The notes under the pieces are model-generated. The model was not told where the DNA came from. It was given only the letters and a program-made list of their open reading frames with translations, and made no database searches. From assembly GCA_001464125.1 (NCBI GenBank), contig LNEP01000005.1, positions 1-53,625 on the forward strand: a DNA stretch of 53,625 nucleotides, in the 5' to 3' direction. The stretch is from Betaproteobacteria bacterium Ga0077540. GTDB lineage: Bacteria > Pseudomonadota > Gammaproteobacteria > Burkholderiales > Methylophilaceae. Both the position numbers and the translations under genes were made by a program. This document shows, one piece after another, positions 14,953-23,844 of the stretch; positions within the stretch are counted from its first letter, which is position 1; each line of letters opens with the position of its first letter.

Positions 14953-16406
14953 ATAATTCCACTCATAAATTTACTCATCCTAGCACTTGGAATATATCGA
15001 CCTATATTGCAATATTTCTTGCTGTTGGTGGAATACTAGCTAGCTCTCTATGGATTTTCTCAACATACTCATACTGGATTGACGAGCTGTACAGCGTTAC
15101 TGCTGGTAATGAGACATTTTCTTCGCTCTACTCTATGATACTCTGGGATGTTCATCCCCCGCTCTATCAATTATTACTCAAAGTGTGGATATTAGCATTT
15201 GGAGACAATGAACCGACTACACGCTTTTTAAGTTGGATTTTTGCCAATGCCGCCGCACTTTACTTTTATAAGTCCACGTTGAGGTACGGAAAACTTTTCG
15301 GAATGGTGGCAATCCTTTTCTTCCTTACGAATACTCTTTTTGCATATTATTCAAATGAAACTCGCTCCTACGCGATGACTTTGTTCTTCACTACGATCTT
15401 AGCTGTCAATTATCCCTCAAATAAATCAAACCCCTCTTTAACCTTTTTTGTTGCATGTATCTTACTTTCATTAACCCATTATTTTGGGCTGATACTGGCT
15501 GGCGTTGCCCTAGCCATCTGTTTCTTACAAAACATAAAACATCCAAAATCGCTTTTGTTTATATTCATTACAGGTCTTATATGCCTGCTATGGCCCATCT
15601 ATCATATGGTTTATGGAGAGATACTTAACAAAACAAATGGGAATTTTTGGATTCAAGTGAATGGCATTTTTTCCACGCTTGAACTGGCGGCTTCTGGCTA
15701 CCTTCCAAAAACAGGCCAATTGGGTGGTGTTATTCTCATTCTTGGATTGTTATCAGGAATCGCCCTAGCCCTCAACAGCAAACCAAAAGCAGATAATAAT
15801 TTGAACAGTGTAGTTTCTATGACGCTCAATTCAAGTCTTATATTATTTATTTTCATAGGGTTAATAGCAATCATAGACATATGGTCGCCAATGTCGACAA
15901 GTAGAAATTACATTGTATTACTTCCACTCCTTGGAATTTCTATTGCAGGTGTCATCACCATCCTATCAAATCAGCACCCATCACATTCAAAAAAAATATT
16001 AGCGGTGTTTTTTGTATTCTGTGCGCTAAGTCTTATTAAGTCTTTCCATGTAGTGCATAAGAAATCAACCGCAAAGGAGGACTGGCGTGGTGCTTCTCTT
16101 TATCTCATAAAGAATCACCAAGATAAATCCATATACCATACATCGGCTAGTGAAAATGACGCTTGGCTTCACCTTATTTTTAATTTTTATTTAAAAAAGT
16201 TTAGTGATGGTTCAATAGAAGCAGCACCTTATGTTCTAGACAAAACTGTTTTGGACAAACCTGCTGCTATTCTTTTTGGTCACGACAATTTAATGGCTGA
16301 TGAGATTGAACGAAAAATGACAGAAATAGGGGCTAAGCAAAGCTATAAGAGCAACACCCCCATAGAAATTAAAAACGAATCAGTTGGGGTTTATGTAGTC
16401 GAATAG
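14949..16406 (+). CDS. GT-C family glycosyltransferase (putative arabinosyltransferase)
   Basis: A 485-residue membrane glycosyltransferase of the GT39/ArnT-like PMT_2 kind: about ten membrane helices, the first periplasmic loop with the acidic pair in YWIDELYSV (D45, E46) and WDVHPPLYQLLLKVW (D67, HPP), both usual in GT-C enzymes that use polyprenyl-phosphate sugars, and a soluble C-terminal part from about residue 360. As the last gene of the operon it would transfer the lipid-linked pentose to an acceptor outside the inner membrane, by position the counterpart of mycobacterial AftA (Rv3792). The acceptor is unknown: lipopolysaccharide, a polysaccharide or pilin are all open. Confidence 0.8.
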   Translation: MNNSTHKFTHPSTWNISTYIAIFLAVGGILASSLWIFSTYSYWIDELYSVTAGNETFSSLYSMILWDVHPPLYQLLLKVWILAFGDNEPTTRFLSWIFANAAALYFYKSTLRYGKLFGMVAILFFLTNTLFAYYSNETRSYAMTLFFTTILAVNYPSNKSNPSLTFFVACILLSLTHYFGLILAGVALAICFLQNIKHPKSLLFIFITGLICLLWPIYHMVYGEILNKTNGNFWIQVNGIFSTLELAASGYLPKTGQLGGVILILGLLSGIALALNSKPKADNNLNSVVSMTLNSSLILFIFIGLIAIIDIWSPMSTSRNYIVLLPLLGISIAGVITILSNQHPSHSKKILAVFFVFCALSLIKSFHVVHKKSTAKEDWRGASLYLIKNHQDKSIYHTSASENDAWLHLIFNFYLKKFSDGSIEAAPYVLDKTVLDKPAAILFGHDNLMADEIERKMTEIGAKQSYKSNTPIEIKNESVGVYVVE

Positions 16407-16432
16407 TTTGTTACATGGTCGACCTATCACTG

Positions 16433-16456
16433 CCGCTTAAGCAAATAATTAAGCGG
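16433..16456. terminator. Hairpin after the arabinose operon
   Basis: CCGCTTAA (16433-16440) and TTAAGCGG (16449-16456) form a perfect 8-base stem with an 8-base loop. There is no T run, so it may be a processing or Rho-independent pause structure. It separates the operon from the sulfur-relay genes. Confidence 0.4.
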
Positions 16457-16528
16457 GTGAAGTCCATAACTGACATCGCATCAAATGAAAATCCTGTGTA
16501 CAATCATGCACATAATCAGGGATATATC

Positions 16529-16849
16529 ATGAGCAATTTCCAAAACATCGAAGCCACTGCGCTGTTTAATTTAATTACGCAGCCTAAAGTATTGTTGGTG
16601 GATGTTCGCAATGATGACGAAGTGATGCGTGGCATCATTCCAAACGCAATTCATATTCCGTTATCCATGCTGCCCGTCTCTTATGAAAAGCTTGAAAACG
16701 CGGATAAAGTGGTGTTTTATTGCCACAGTGGCGTGCGCTCCGCATTGGCTGCGGATTTTGCAGTAAGTAAGGGGATTGAACATGTATACAATCTCACTGG
16801 TGGAGTGATTGCATGGGCAAGAGCTGGCTACGATTTCGTAAATAAATAG
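16529..16849 (+). CDS. Single-domain rhodanese (sulfurtransferase)
   Basis: A 106-residue rhodanese that carries sulfur as a cysteine persulfide. The catalytic loop is CHSGVRS, with the active Cys at residue 65 followed by the usual small residues and Arg. VDVRNDDEVMRGIIPNAIHIPL is the classic N-terminal half. The frame is open 38 codons upstream, but the ATG at 16529 has a ribosome site (AGGGAT) and matches the start of the family. It opens a three-gene set with tusA and a DsrE2-like gene, spaced 17 and 3 bases, a combination known as a sulfur-transfer module in sulfur-metabolising bacteria. Confidence 0.93.
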   Translation: MSNFQNIEATALFNLITQPKVLLVDVRNDDEVMRGIIPNAIHIPLSMLPVSYEKLENADKVVFYCHSGVRSALAADFAVSKGIEHVYNLTGGVIAWARAGYDFVNK

Positions 16850-16866
16850 AATAACAGGCGGATATC

Positions 16867-17106
16867 ATGGACTATGATAAAGAAGTAGATGCAAGAAATT
16901 TAAACTGCCCACTGCCTATTTTGCGTTGCAAAAAAGGACTTAACGAGTTGTTGGGTAATCAAGTGCTCAAAATCATGGCGACCGACCCTGGTTCTGTCAA
17001 AGACTTTGAGGCCTTCTGTAAGCAAACAGGCCATACATTGCTACAGCTAGACCAAACCGATAAAGTATTTACGTTTTACATCAAAAAGCGTAACGACACA
17101 CTTTAA
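16867..17106 (+). CDS. tusA: TusA-family sulfur carrier protein
   Basis: A 79-residue TusA/SirA-like protein. The CPxP motif that holds the persulfide is NCPLPILRCKKGL with the active Cys at 14. It accepts sulfur from rhodanese or a cysteine desulfurase and passes it on. AACAGGCGG precedes the ATG. Position between rhodanese and a DsrE2-like gene suggests the three exchange sulfur among themselves; whether the end use is tRNA thiolation, molybdenum cofactor or sulfur oxidation is not visible. It could also be one of several TusA paralogues in this genome, so the symbol is provisional. Confidence 0.88.
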   Translation: MDYDKEVDARNLNCPLPILRCKKGLNELLGNQVLKIMATDPGSVKDFEAFCKQTGHTLLQLDQTDKVFTFYIKKRNDTL

Positions 17107-17109
17107 ATC

Positions 17110-17577
17110 ATGGCAAAAAAACTTGCCCTAATTGCCTCTAAAGGCACTCTGGACTGGGCCTACCCTCCTTTCATTCTAGCCTCTACTGCCGCCGCGTTAG
17201 ACTATGAAGTCTGCATCTTTTTTACTTTTTACGGCCTGACTTTACTCAAAAATGACGTTTCCGATTTAAAAGTTTCCCCACTTGGCAACCCAGCCATGCC
17301 GATGCCCTTGCCTATGCCTAACCTTGCGCAAATGCTGCCTGGCATGGAGAGCATGGCGACGATGATGATGAAACAAAAGATTGCAGACAAAGGTGTGGCC
17401 TCCATCGAAGATCTGCGCAGCGCTTGTTTAGAAAGCGGCGTCAAACTAATTGCCTGTCAAATGACGGTTGATTTATTCGACTTTAAACGCAGTGACTTTA
17501 TTGAAGGCATTGAATTTGGCGGCGCCGCAACGTTTTTTGAATTTGCAGGCAACTCTGACGTCAGTTTGTTTATTTAG
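17110..17577 (+). CDS. DsrE2-like sulfur relay protein
   Basis: A 155-residue member of the DsrE/DsrF/DrsH family of the DsrE2 type. Features: LALIASKGTLDWAYPPFILASTAAALDYEV (beta-alpha-beta opening with a hydrophobic stretch), a Met/Pro-rich middle (MPMPLPMPNLAQMLPGM), and the conserved persulfide Cys near the end in LIACQMTVDLF. Such proteins receive sulfur from TusA. The gene begins three bases after tusA, so they are co-translated. Confidence 0.88.
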   Translation: MAKKLALIASKGTLDWAYPPFILASTAAALDYEVCIFFTFYGLTLLKNDVSDLKVSPLGNPAMPMPLPMPNLAQMLPGMESMATMMMKQKIADKGVASIEDLRSACLESGVKLIACQMTVDLFDFKRSDFIEGIEFGGAATFFEFAGNSDVSLFI

Positions 17578-17594
17578 TTATAGAGGAGCGCTCC

Positions 17595-18632
17595 ATGAGC
17601 AAAGGCGTAAGACTTTCTGAGAAATGGTTTAACCGCGCCCTGTGGTTAGTGGCGTTTGTATTTGCTTGGTTTTTATTAGGCTTAGGCTCCGCACTCATTC
17701 ATGATTTACCGCATGTTGAACAGTCGTACACCATGGATGATTTTGTTGACCATGCCATCATAGATCCATTACGTACGCAGCTTGACACCTTGCAGCAACA
17801 GCACCGGGAAACCAGCGACAAACTAGACCAAGCGCAGCTCACTCTCAACACGCGCCGCAATGATTACCAATCGATGCGCCGCACTTTTGAAAATTGGCTG
17901 GCCACACGTGATGTGACACAGCAAGCACAACAGGATGACGAACTAGTTAAGCGCACAGCCGGGTTAGACCAATTAAAAGCGCTAGAACGTGATGCCGAAA
18001 AAGCAGTAGAAACGCTTTCCAAAACACAATTAGATCAAAACCAAACCGAAGCCAAGGTGCGTGAGCAAGTCAAGCAGTTAGAAGACACGGCCTATAAGCA
18101 GTTGTATAACGCTAATCAAAAGCAGGCTACGCGGGTATTTCTCTACCGCTTACTGCTAGCATTGCCGTTACTTGCAATTGCTGCATGGTTGTTTGCCAAA
18201 AAACGTAAAACGCCTTACTGGCCATTTGCATGGGGCTTTATTATTTTTGCGCTCATCACATTCTTTGTCGAACTGGTGCCCTATCTGCCCGATTATGGTG
18301 GCTATGTGCGCTACTTGGTGGGGATTGTAATGACCGTGCTAGGCGGCAAATATGCCATTGGCGCTTTGCAGAAATATCTGGAAAAACAAAAACTGGCGGA
18401 AGCACAACCGCAATTGCTACGCCGCGAAGAATTGAACTACGATACCGCGCTGACTTTACTCAACAAAGGCGTATGCCCAGGCTGTGAACGTGGTGTGGAT
18501 TTAAAAGATGCAAGAAATGATTTTTGCCCACATTGTGGCATTGGCTTGCACACTAAATGTGGCAGTTGCGGCACGCGTAATAGCGCATTTAGCAAATTCT
18601 GCAAAGGTTGCGGAGCCAGCGCTAAGGCATAA
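17595..18632 (+). CDS. Membrane protein with coiled coil and C-terminal zinc ribbons
   Basis: A 345-residue inner-membrane protein. One N-terminal helix (about 13-36), a long Gln/Asp-rich coiled coil (about 60-175), two or three further helices (about 183-255), and a cytoplasmic C-terminus with paired zinc-ribbon knuckles: CPGC, CPHC, CGSC, CKGC between about 290 and 341. A strong GAGGAG ribosome site precedes the ATG, 17 bases after the DsrE2 gene, so it probably ends the same operon. The zinc ribbons suggest a binding or scaffolding role. I know no characterised function for this architecture, and a link to sulfur transfer is from position only. Confidence 0.75.
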   Translation: MSKGVRLSEKWFNRALWLVAFVFAWFLLGLGSALIHDLPHVEQSYTMDDFVDHAIIDPLRTQLDTLQQQHRETSDKLDQAQLTLNTRRNDYQSMRRTFENWLATRDVTQQAQQDDELVKRTAGLDQLKALERDAEKAVETLSKTQLDQNQTEAKVREQVKQLEDTAYKQLYNANQKQATRVFLYRLLLALPLLAIAAWLFAKKRKTPYWPFAWGFIIFALITFFVELVPYLPDYGGYVRYLVGIVMTVLGGKYAIGALQKYLEKQKLAEAQPQLLRREELNYDTALTLLNKGVCPGCERGVDLKDARNDFCPHCGIGLHTKCGSCGTRNSAFSKFCKGCGASAKA

Positions 18633-18700
18633 CTTCCTAAAAGACAATCCACAAGCAGGCTAGTTTTGACTTACGTTGTTCTAACTTGGTCTGCTTTTAC

Positions 18701-18940
18701 TTAATCTATTTGCGCTTGGTGAGTTTTCGATTGCTCGGCAGCCATTTGTTCAGTCAATGCTCGCACAAACTCCCCAATTTCCCACTCGCAGCCGCCGCAG
18801 CCACTCAGCGCACCGGAGTAGCGTGAAATAGCATCTATATCTTTGCCCTGCATCACCAAATCGTAAATCATGCCGCGCGTAGTGCCGCTGCAGCTGCACA
18901 TCACCTCATCGGTCACATCGTTCGTGTCTGTAGTAGTCAT
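18701..18940 (-). CDS. BFD-like [2Fe-2S] protein
   Basis: A 79-residue protein of the BFD/Fer2_BFD fold: CSCSGTTRGMIYDLV then GALSGCGGCEWEIGEFV, giving the C-x-C and C-x2-C ligands of a [2Fe-2S] cluster. Bacterioferritin-associated ferredoxin uses this fold to release iron; related domains occur in nitrite reductases and oxidases. The ribosome site GAGG sits seven bases before the ATG. It follows the DUF1398 gene on the same strand by 17 bases. No bacterioferritin gene is nearby, so the partner is unknown and I give no symbol. Confidence 0.8.
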   Translation of the reverse strand: MTTTDTNDVTDEVMCSCSGTTRGMIYDLVMQGKDIDAISRYSGALSGCGGCEWEIGEFVRALTEQMAAEQSKTHQAQID

Positions 18941-18957
18941 GGCTTAGCCTCAAACAT

Positions 18958-19368
18958 CTAGTCCACTTGCGTGGGTGCCGCACCGGGGAACCACTCGGTA
19001 TGCTGCTCACCGTCGCGACCCCAATAGGTTACACGTTGCCCGCGCAAAAATGCCATATAGCCTTGCACACCTGCTTCCATCGCACGTCGGGTAAAGTCGC
19101 GATAAGACTGTTGATTTTTTTGGCTATCAAAAATCGCGGCCTTTAAGCCAGCCACATCAAAGTCTGCGGCTACCGCAGGCAAATGTTCAAACGTAATCGG
19201 CGTGGTCACCATGCTGCCAGTCACGCTGTAAAACCGCTTATTGAGCGCCACGTAATCCACATGATAATACTCAACACCTGTTTCCATCAGCTGACGCACC
19301 ACCTCAGGGAAAGCAACACTCCCGTCCAATGTTGCGCGCGCCATTTGAGCCACAATATCAGCATTCAT
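18958..19368 (-). CDS. DUF1398 (YbcV-like) protein
   Basis: A 136-residue cytoplasmic protein of the DUF1398 family: GSVAFPEVVRQLMETGVEYYHVDY at the N-terminus, then a central FDVAGLKAAIFDSQ and the family end AGVQGYMAFLRGQRVTYWGRDG. Members are widespread and uncharacterised; E. coli YbcV is in a prophage. A good AGGAG site precedes the ATG at 19368. It forms a two-gene unit with the BFD-like gene, downstream of and co-directional with valS. Confidence 0.8.
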   Translation of the reverse strand: MNADIVAQMARATLDGSVAFPEVVRQLMETGVEYYHVDYVALNKRFYSVTGSMVTTPITFEHLPAVAADFDVAGLKAAIFDSQKNQQSYRDFTRRAMEAGVQGYMAFLRGQRVTYWGRDGEQHTEWFPGAAPTQVD

Positions 19369-19405
19369 GCTGCACTCCTATACGAGGCACACACTTTAAA
19401 TTACG

Positions 19406-22300
19406 CTACTTCAATTTAGTGAGTTGCGCCTCTAACTTTTCCAGACTCGCGCTAAACTCCGCCACGCGCGCTTTTTCCTGCTCAACGACTGCTGCTGGGG
19501 CGCGCGCCACAAAGCTTTCGTTATTCAATTTACCATTGGCTTTAGCAATCTCACCCTGTAACCGCGCGATTTCTTTGCCCAAACGCTCTTTTTCTGCGGC
19601 AACATCAATCTCCACTTTGAGCATCAATTTAAAGTCACCCGCCAGCATCACTGGCGCATCCGCATCGGGCAAATCAGCCACAATGGCAACGCTCTCCAAT
19701 TTAGCCAGCGATTTCAGGTATGGCGCATAAGCCTCCAATTGTGCTGCATCTCCAGCTGCGATCAACGGCACTTTGGCTGCAGGTGAAATATTCATTTCGC
19801 CACGCAGACTACGGCAAGCTTCCACTGCTGTTTTCAGGGTAGCTACCCAAGCTTCTGCAGCTTCGTCTATTTTTTCCAAATCCGCCTTGGGGTAAGCTTG
19901 AAGCATAATACTTTCGGTGCCACGCGATTTATCTTTCAACTCCGTCATTGGTGCAATCGCTTGCCAAATTTCTTCGGTAATAAACGGAATAATCGGATGT
20001 GCCAAGCGCAATATGGTTTCTAACACACGCAATAAAGTACGTCTTGTTGCACGTTGCTCAGCTGCATCGCCTGTTTGAATTTGTACTTTGGCAATTTCCA
20101 AATACCAATCGCAATATTGATCCCATACAAATTCGTAAATGGCTTTAGCCGCCAAATCAAAACGGTAATCGGTAAACGCACGTTCCACTTCAGCTTCAGT
20201 GCGTTGTAATAGGCTGACAATCCAACGGTCGGCTTGGCTAAACTTACGCCCACCAGCCTCACAACTTTCTGCGCCAAAACCGTTGTCCTGGCCTTCTGTA
20301 TTCATCAATACAAAACGGGTCGCGTTCCACAATTTATTGCAGAAATTGCGGTAGCCTTCCGCACGTTGTAAATCAAACTTAATATCACGGCCCGGTGAGG
20401 CTAAGCTAGCAAATGTAAAGCGCAAAGCATCGGTGCCGTAAGCAGAAATACCGTCTGGAAATTCTTTGCGGGTACGTTTCTCGATTTTTTCCGCATCTTT
20501 CGGGTTCATCAAGCCAGTAGTGCGTTTTTTAATCAAATCATCCAAGCCAATGCCGTCAATCAAATCAATCGGGTCAAGCACATTGCCCTTAGATTTAGAC
20601 ATTTTTTGACCTTCGGCATCGCGTATCAAACCATGTACATACACATGTTTGAATGGAATCTGGCCAGTGATATGTTTGGTCATCATCACCATACGCGCCA
20701 CCCAGAAGAAAATAATGTCAAAGCCAGTCACCAGCACACTAGAAGGCAAATATTGTTTGAGCGCTTGGTTTTGTGCGTCTGCTGCGGCGTCACCAGTCCA
20801 GTCTAATGTAGAGAATGGCCAAAGCGCAGAAGAGTACCAAGTATCCAATACATCGTTATCACGCACTAAACTGCCTGTGTAACCATCTTTTGCTGCAAGC
20901 GCCTTGGCTTCCGCTTCATCATGCGCCACATAGACTTTGCCGCTATCGCTATACCAAGCTGGAATTTGATGCCCCCACCATAACTGACGTGAGATACACC
21001 AATCTTGAATATTGTTCAGCCACTGGTTGTAGGTATTCACCCAGTTTTCTGGGTAAAACTTAATTTCACCATTCGCCACTACTTCCAACGCTTTTTCGGT
21101 GATGCTCTTGCCATCTGCGGCAGGCTTACTCATCGCCACAAACCATTGGTCGGTCAGCATCGGTTCAATCACCACATTGGTACGGTCACCACGTGGTACT
21201 TTGAGTTTATGTTTTTCGGCTTTAACTAAGTAGCCTTGGGCTTCCAGGTCTGCTACCACTTGTTTGCGTGCAGCAAAGCGCTCTAAGCCAGTAAGATTAC
21301 TTGGCAAATCGATAGACTGCTTGCCTGCGCCTTCTGCGCCCCAAACCTCTGCTGTAGATGGTACAAATCCTTGGAGATTGAGAATCACAATCTTATCCAA
21401 GCCTTGACGCTGACCCACCATATTGTCGTTAAAGTCATGTGCCGGCGTAACCTTCACCACGCCTGTGCCGAATTCTTTATCCACATACTCATCGGCAATA
21501 ATCGGAATTTCGCGATTACACAATGGCAATGTTACGTGTTTACCAATCAGGTGTGCATAGCGTTCATCTTCTGGGTGCACCATTACCGCCACGTCGCCCA
21601 GCATGGTTTCCGGGCGTGTCGTCGCCACCGTTAAATGACCTGAACCATCAGCAAGTGGATAGTTGATGTGCCACATAAAGCCATCTTCTTCTTCCTGCAC
21701 CACCTCTAAATCAGATACGGCAGTTCCTAGCTTTACGTCCCAATTGACCAAGCGTTTACCACGGTAAATTAAACCTTCGTTATACAAGCGCACAAAAGTC
21801 TCTGTGACCACTTTGTTCAAGCCTGCATCCATGGTGAAACGCTCGCGCGACCAATCTGGCGATGTCCCTAAACGACGCATTTGTTTGGTAATGGTGCCAC
21901 CGGAGTACTCTTTCCATTCCCACACCTTTTCCAGAAACTTGTCGCGGCCCAAATCATGACGGCTCACGCCTTGAGCATCTAGCTGACGCTCCACCACAAT
22001 TTGCGTAGCAATACCCGCATGGTCAGTACCCGGTTGCCAAAGTGTATTATCCCCGCGCATACGGTGATAGCGGGTGAGGGTATCCATCAGCGTCTGGTTA
22101 AGGCCGTGCCCCATATGCAGGGTACCGGTAACATTAGGTGGGGGTAATAAGATGCAGAAGTTATCTGCGACTTCCGGGTTCATGCCGGCAGCGTAGTAGC
22201 CTTTACCTTCCCAAAATGCATACCATTTGTGTTCAATGGTTTTGGGGTCAAATGATTTGGCTAATTCTGGTGTGGGGGCGGTAATATTCATACCCACCAT
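19406..22300 (-). CDS. valS: Valine-tRNA ligase
   Basis: A full-length class I aminoacyl-tRNA synthetase of 964 residues that charges tRNA-Val. Rossmann core with HMGH (62-65, in [14 protein letters not shown]), CP1 editing domain about 215-360, KMSKS near residue 565 (QKMSKSKGN), anticodon-binding helical domain, and the C-terminal coiled coil ([28 protein letters not shown] region) specific for ValRS. The start may be the ATG at 22300 or the one four codons on at 22291; neither has a clear ribosome site. The gene is followed closely by DUF1398, and preceded by the GIDE/LemA pair on the same strand. Confidence 0.98.
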   Translation of the reverse strand: MVGMNITAPTPELAKSFDPKTIEHKWYAFWEGKGYYAAGMNPEVADNFCILLPPPNVTGTLHMGHGLNQTLMDTLTRYHRMRGDNTLWQPGTDHAGIATQIVVERQLDAQGVSRHDLGRDKFLEKVWEWKEYSGGTITKQMRRLGTSPDWSRERFTMDAGLNKVVTETFVRLYNEGLIYRGKRLVNWDVKLGTAVSDLEVVQEEEDGFMWHINYPLADGSGHLTVATTRPETMLGDVAVMVHPEDERYAHLIGKHVTLPLCNREIPIIADEYVDKEFGTGVVKVTPAHDFNDNMVGQRQGLDKIVILNLQGFVPSTAEVWGAEGAGKQSIDLPSNLTGLERFAARKQVVADLEAQGYLVKAEKHKLKVPRGDRTNVVIEPMLTDQWFVAMSKPAADGKSITEKALEVVANGEIKFYPENWVNTYNQWLNNIQDWCISRQLWWGHQIPAWYSDSGKVYVAHDEAEAKALAAKDGYTGSLVRDNDVLDTWYSSALWPFSTLDWTGDAAADAQNQALKQYLPSSVLVTGFDIIFFWVARMVMMTKHITGQIPFKHVYVHGLIRDAEGQKMSKSKGNVLDPIDLIDGIGLDDLIKKRTTGLMNPKDAEKIEKRTRKEFPDGISAYGTDALRFTFASLASPGRDIKFDLQRAEGYRNFCNKLWNATRFVLMNTEGQDNGFGAESCEAGGRKFSQADRWIVSLLQRTEAEVERAFTDYRFDLAAKAIYEFVWDQYCDWYLEIAKVQIQTGDAAEQRATRRTLLRVLETILRLAHPIIPFITEEIWQAIAPMTELKDKSRGTESIMLQAYPKADLEKIDEAAEAWVATLKTAVEACRSLRGEMNISPAAKVPLIAAGDAAQLEAYAPYLKSLAKLESVAIVADLPDADAPVMLAGDFKLMLKVEIDVAAEKERLGKEIARLQGEIAKANGKLNNESFVARAPAAVVEQEKARVAEFSASLEKLEAQLTKLK

Positions 22301-22315
22301 TTTAACATAGGCAGG

Positions 22316-23230
22316 CTAAAGTCTTTTCAATTGAACAATGTAAAGCACCAGCAAGGTGATGGCGATAATAAGGAAAATTGCCAGCCATTTTTTGTGTTGT
22401 GCACGCAGTTGAGTTGGCGATTTGGCTGAGATTAAAAACATATGCCCATCGGCTGGCTTTGATAACACAAAACTACCAGTGTGCGCACGCATCTCATGCT
22501 CTGATTTTACTTGGTGAATCACATCTTGCCTGGCTTTTTCCCATTCATCCATCTCAATTTGACCATTCAAGTTGTGATCATATTGATTGAGCAATTGTTG
22601 TGGCTTACTTTTCATCTCTTTAAGCTGGGCGCTCACTTTTTGGTTAAGCGCCACTGGATTCAGCGCATCCTTGCGCGTATCAAGCTGACCAATCACATAT
22701 ACAGATTGATTGGCAGGCAAGTATTCCTCTACATAGCGATGATTATTTTTGCGCCAGGTGCGTGCTTGAAAGTAAATCACCTCTGCGCCTGCTGGCTCAA
22801 TCGTACATTGAGCAGAGTCATCCTCTAATATGAATGCAGATTGGCTTTCTGTGTATTCCAGCAGCCGATTATGCGTAAGGTGATCCATGCCGCGCGGGTT
22901 TTGTTGATTGGCATACACCCAAGCTCGATACCAAACACAGGGAATACCATGATAAGGGGTTTGCAGAGGTTTATCTGTCGTGGCTTTACCATACAGCTCT
23001 ACGTAACCCTGTGCAGCAGATGCGATAGAAGAAATTGGCGCCTCGTGCATTCTAAGCAGGCGCCAAAAATGAAAGGTTGCAGCAAGCAGACTAAGCGCTA
23101 CACCTGCCCCCAATAGCGCTGACCAATCAGACGAAGGAACACGGAGAACGTAAGCAGCAAACGGCACTGTTGCCAACAACACCAACGAGACCGCATTAAC
23201 CGTTTGGCTTTTGAAAAATCGAAACGCCAC
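22316..23230 (-). CDS. GIDE-domain membrane protein with an EF-hand
   Basis: A 304-residue protein with two N-terminal helices (about 10-55), a GIDE domain (E3 ubiquitin ligase-like region shared with mitochondrial MULAN: SSIASAAQGYVELYGKA, GIPCVWYRAWV, EYLPANQSVYVIGQL), a single EF-hand-like loop (DHNLNGQIEMDE, about 212-223) and a C-terminal helix (about 283-300). There is no RING finger, so no ligase activity is implied. The start is a GTG at 23230. It directly follows lemA, and a GIDE protein beside LemA is a recurrent bacterial pair. The calcium loop has Asp, Asn, Asn, Ile and Glu in the right places, so binding is plausible. Confidence 0.78.
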   Translation of the reverse strand: MAFRFFKSQTVNAVSLVLLATVPFAAYVLRVPSSDWSALLGAGVALSLLAATFHFWRLLRMHEAPISSIASAAQGYVELYGKATTDKPLQTPYHGIPCVWYRAWVYANQQNPRGMDHLTHNRLLEYTESQSAFILEDDSAQCTIEPAGAEVIYFQARTWRKNNHRYVEEYLPANQSVYVIGQLDTRKDALNPVALNQKVSAQLKEMKSKPQQLLNQYDHNLNGQIEMDEWEKARQDVIHQVKSEHEMRAHTGSFVLSKPADGHMFLISAKSPTQLRAQHKKWLAIFLIIAITLLVLYIVQLKRL

Positions 23231-23246
23231 AATTTAAGCTTTGTGG

Positions 23247-23813
23247 TTACGCGTTAAAGCGCGCATTTATATCTACATCTTTTAATTCTTCTGGTGCAAA
23301 GCGAAGCATATCGGCAGAGGCAAAATTAAATAGCTTTGCCACAATCAAATCTGGAAATTGTGCAATACGCACATTATTAACGTTAACTGAATCGTTATAA
23401 AACTCGCGTCTATCTGCAATTTGATTTTCCAGACCCGTAATCCGCTGCTGCAAATTAAGAAAAGTCTGATTGGCTTTTAGGTCGGGATAGTTCTCTGCAA
23501 CGGCATACAGGCCACCCAAACTCGCCGCCAAAGAGGATTCTGCTTTACCCAATCCAGCTACTTCATGCGCATTCAATGCACGATCAACCCCCATACGCGC
23601 TTGCATCACTTTTTCTAACGTTTGCGACTCATGCGCCATATAGGCTTTGCAAGTATCCACCAGCTTGGGTAACTCTTCGTTACGCTGCTTTAGCAATACA
23701 TCGATATTGGCCCAAGCTTTTTCAACATTGTGGCGTATGGCAATCAAGCTGTTGTACGTCATCACTAAATACACCAAAACAATACCGATTACCACCCAAA
23801 TCACAATCCCCAT
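23247..23813 (-). CDS. lemA: LemA family protein
   Basis: A 188-residue LemA protein: one N-terminal membrane anchor (IVIWVVIGIVLVYLVMTYNSLI) followed by a four-helix cytoplasmic/periplasmic bundle with the family signatures NVEKAWANIDVLLKQRNEELPKL, AENYPDLKANQTF, and ENQIADRREFYNDSVNVNN. Function is unclear; LemA proteins accompany membrane stress and TPM or GIDE proteins. The ATG at 23813 is preferred to the GTG one codon upstream. The GIDE gene starts 16 bases after its stop. Confidence 0.93.
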   Translation of the reverse strand: MGIVIWVVIGIVLVYLVMTYNSLIAIRHNVEKAWANIDVLLKQRNEELPKLVDTCKAYMAHESQTLEKVMQARMGVDRALNAHEVAGLGKAESSLAASLGGLYAVAENYPDLKANQTFLNLQQRITGLENQIADRREFYNDSVNVNNVRIAQFPDLIVAKLFNFASADMLRFAPEELKDVDINARFNA

Positions 23814-23844
23814 CACTTGCTCACTTTTCTATGTGTTATATATT

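Noticed and set aside
16415..16528. N-terminal extension of the rhodanese
   Set aside because: No homology to rhodaneses, it runs through a hairpin, and the ATG at 16529 has its own ribosome site.
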